Shown: one piece after another, positions 6,370-6,751 of the stretch | Layout: each line of letters opens with the position of its first letter | How positions within the stretch are numbered: the stretch's first letter is position 1 | From: Helicobacteraceae bacterium UBA6016 | GTDB lineage: Bacteria; Campylobacterota; Campylobacteria; Campylobacterales; UBA6016 | Length of the DNA: 6,751 bases | NCBI GenBank assembly: GCA_002428055.1 | Contig: DIZY01000063.1 | Location: 1-6,751, forward strand | Direction of reading: 5' to 3' | Translations under genes and position numbers: made by a program | Notes under the pieces: generated by a model | Databases searched by the model: none | Told to the model about the DNA's origin: nothing | The model's input: the letters and a program-made list of their open reading frames with translations, nothing else

Positions 6370-6751
6370 ATGAGATTTTTAATAATTATTGCTGTTTTAT
6401 CGGGCATATTGTTTGCAAAACTAAATGAGCAAAGCTGTATTGAAATGTATACTATTGGGGAATATCAAAAAGTCATTAAAGAATGTGATTATAAAAATAA
6501 TTCTTTCAACCAAAAAGTTTATGTTGGACTATCGCTATTTAGTACGGGAGATATGACTAAGGCTCTAAAACAGGGTGAATTGCTTGAAAAAATATCTAAA
6601 ACTGATACTCAATTTTTTAGCTCGTACAATTTACTTTCTAATGTTTATTACCACAAGCAAGACAAAATAAACTTTTTAAAATATGCTACCAAGCAAGTTG
6701 ATACGGCTAGAAAAATAAAAGATAAACAGTCTCTAGTGTTTGCCTTGAATT
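6370..6751 (+). CDS. Predicted exported TPR-like helical protein, 3' partial
   Basis: An open frame runs from the ATG at 6370 to the window edge (127 complete codons, no stop). The first 16 residues look like a signal peptide or anchor: MR, a hydrophobic core (FLIIIAVLSGILF) and an Ala at 16 suited to cleavage. The rest is predicted as paired amphipathic helices. The pattern resembles degenerate tetratricopeptide repeats at about 22-40, 47-77, 82-112 and a repeat starting near 112, for instance YVGLSLFSTGDMTKALKQGE (51-70) and the TARKIKDKQSLVFALN ending. Such repeats often form the sensor half of membrane proteins ending in a kinase, GGDEF or DNA-binding domain, but what follows lies outside the window. 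The local G+C is about 29% by hand count, well below the operon upstream. No specific function can be assigned. TPR membership is an inference from helix periodicity, as the repeats do not match the consensus strongly. Confidence 0.72.
   Translation, partial: MRFLIIIAVLSGILFAKLNEQSCIEMYTIGEYQKVIKECDYKNNSFNQKVYVGLSLFSTGDMTKALKQGELLEKISKTDTQFFSSYNLLSNVYYHKQDKINFLKYATKQVDTARKIKDKQSLVFALN

Noticed and set aside
1..6751. CRISPR array, tRNA/rRNA gene, insertion sequence, toxin-antitoxin pair or phage element
   Set aside because: No regularly spaced repeats, cloverleaf-like sequence, transposase motifs or terminal inverted repeats were seen, and nearly all the sequence is accounted for by six same-strand genes.

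Overview
The window reads as an ordinary chromosomal segment from a member of the Campylobacterota (Epsilonproteobacteria), probably a free-living relative of Sulfurimonas or Sulfuricurvum rather than a host-adapted species. This rests on the gene order spoT - tyrS - flavin oxidoreductase - N-acetylmuramoyl-L-alanine amidase. From memory, the same order occurs in Helicobacter pylori (around HP0772-HP0775) and Campylobacter jejuni (around Cj1269c-Cj1272c), where rpoZ and pyrH lie just upstream of spoT. The genus is a guess. Hand-sampled lines of the main operon run about 43-52% G+C, higher than in those pathogens.

Region 1-6251 is one tightly packed plus-strand operon of five genes. spoT is cut at its 5' end by the window edge and encodes a (p)ppGpp synthetase/hydrolase. 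tyrS encodes tyrosyl-tRNA synthetase. Next come an FMN-dependent oxidoreductase of the nitronate monooxygenase/FabK-like family, an exported zinc amidase with an AMIN domain, and a membrane-anchored RMD1/DUF155 protein of unknown function. The first three junctions are overlaps of 4, 4 and 11 nt. The last is a 10-nt gap holding a near-perfect Shine-Dalgarno sequence. Such packing implies co-transcription, with translational coupling at the overlaps. The genes combine starvation signalling, translation capacity and cell-wall remodelling. The flavin enzyme and the RMD1 protein do not have an obvious place in that scheme.

Region 6252-6369 is a 118-nt intergenic gap with two short perfect palindromes and AT-rich promoter-like sequence. 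It ends in a Shine-Dalgarno site for a sixth plus-strand gene that runs off the window. That gene encodes a predicted exported, TPR-like helical protein. It sits in clearly AT-richer DNA (about 29% G+C by hand count over 6361-6751) and probably starts a separate transcription unit.

No RNA genes, CRISPR array, insertion sequence or attachment site was seen, and no stretch over 300 nt lacks a gene. I do not see a clear undescribed system. The points most worth a second look are the four-cysteine tail of the flavin enzyme, the RMD1 protein in this operon, and the compositionally distinct TPR-like gene at the right edge.
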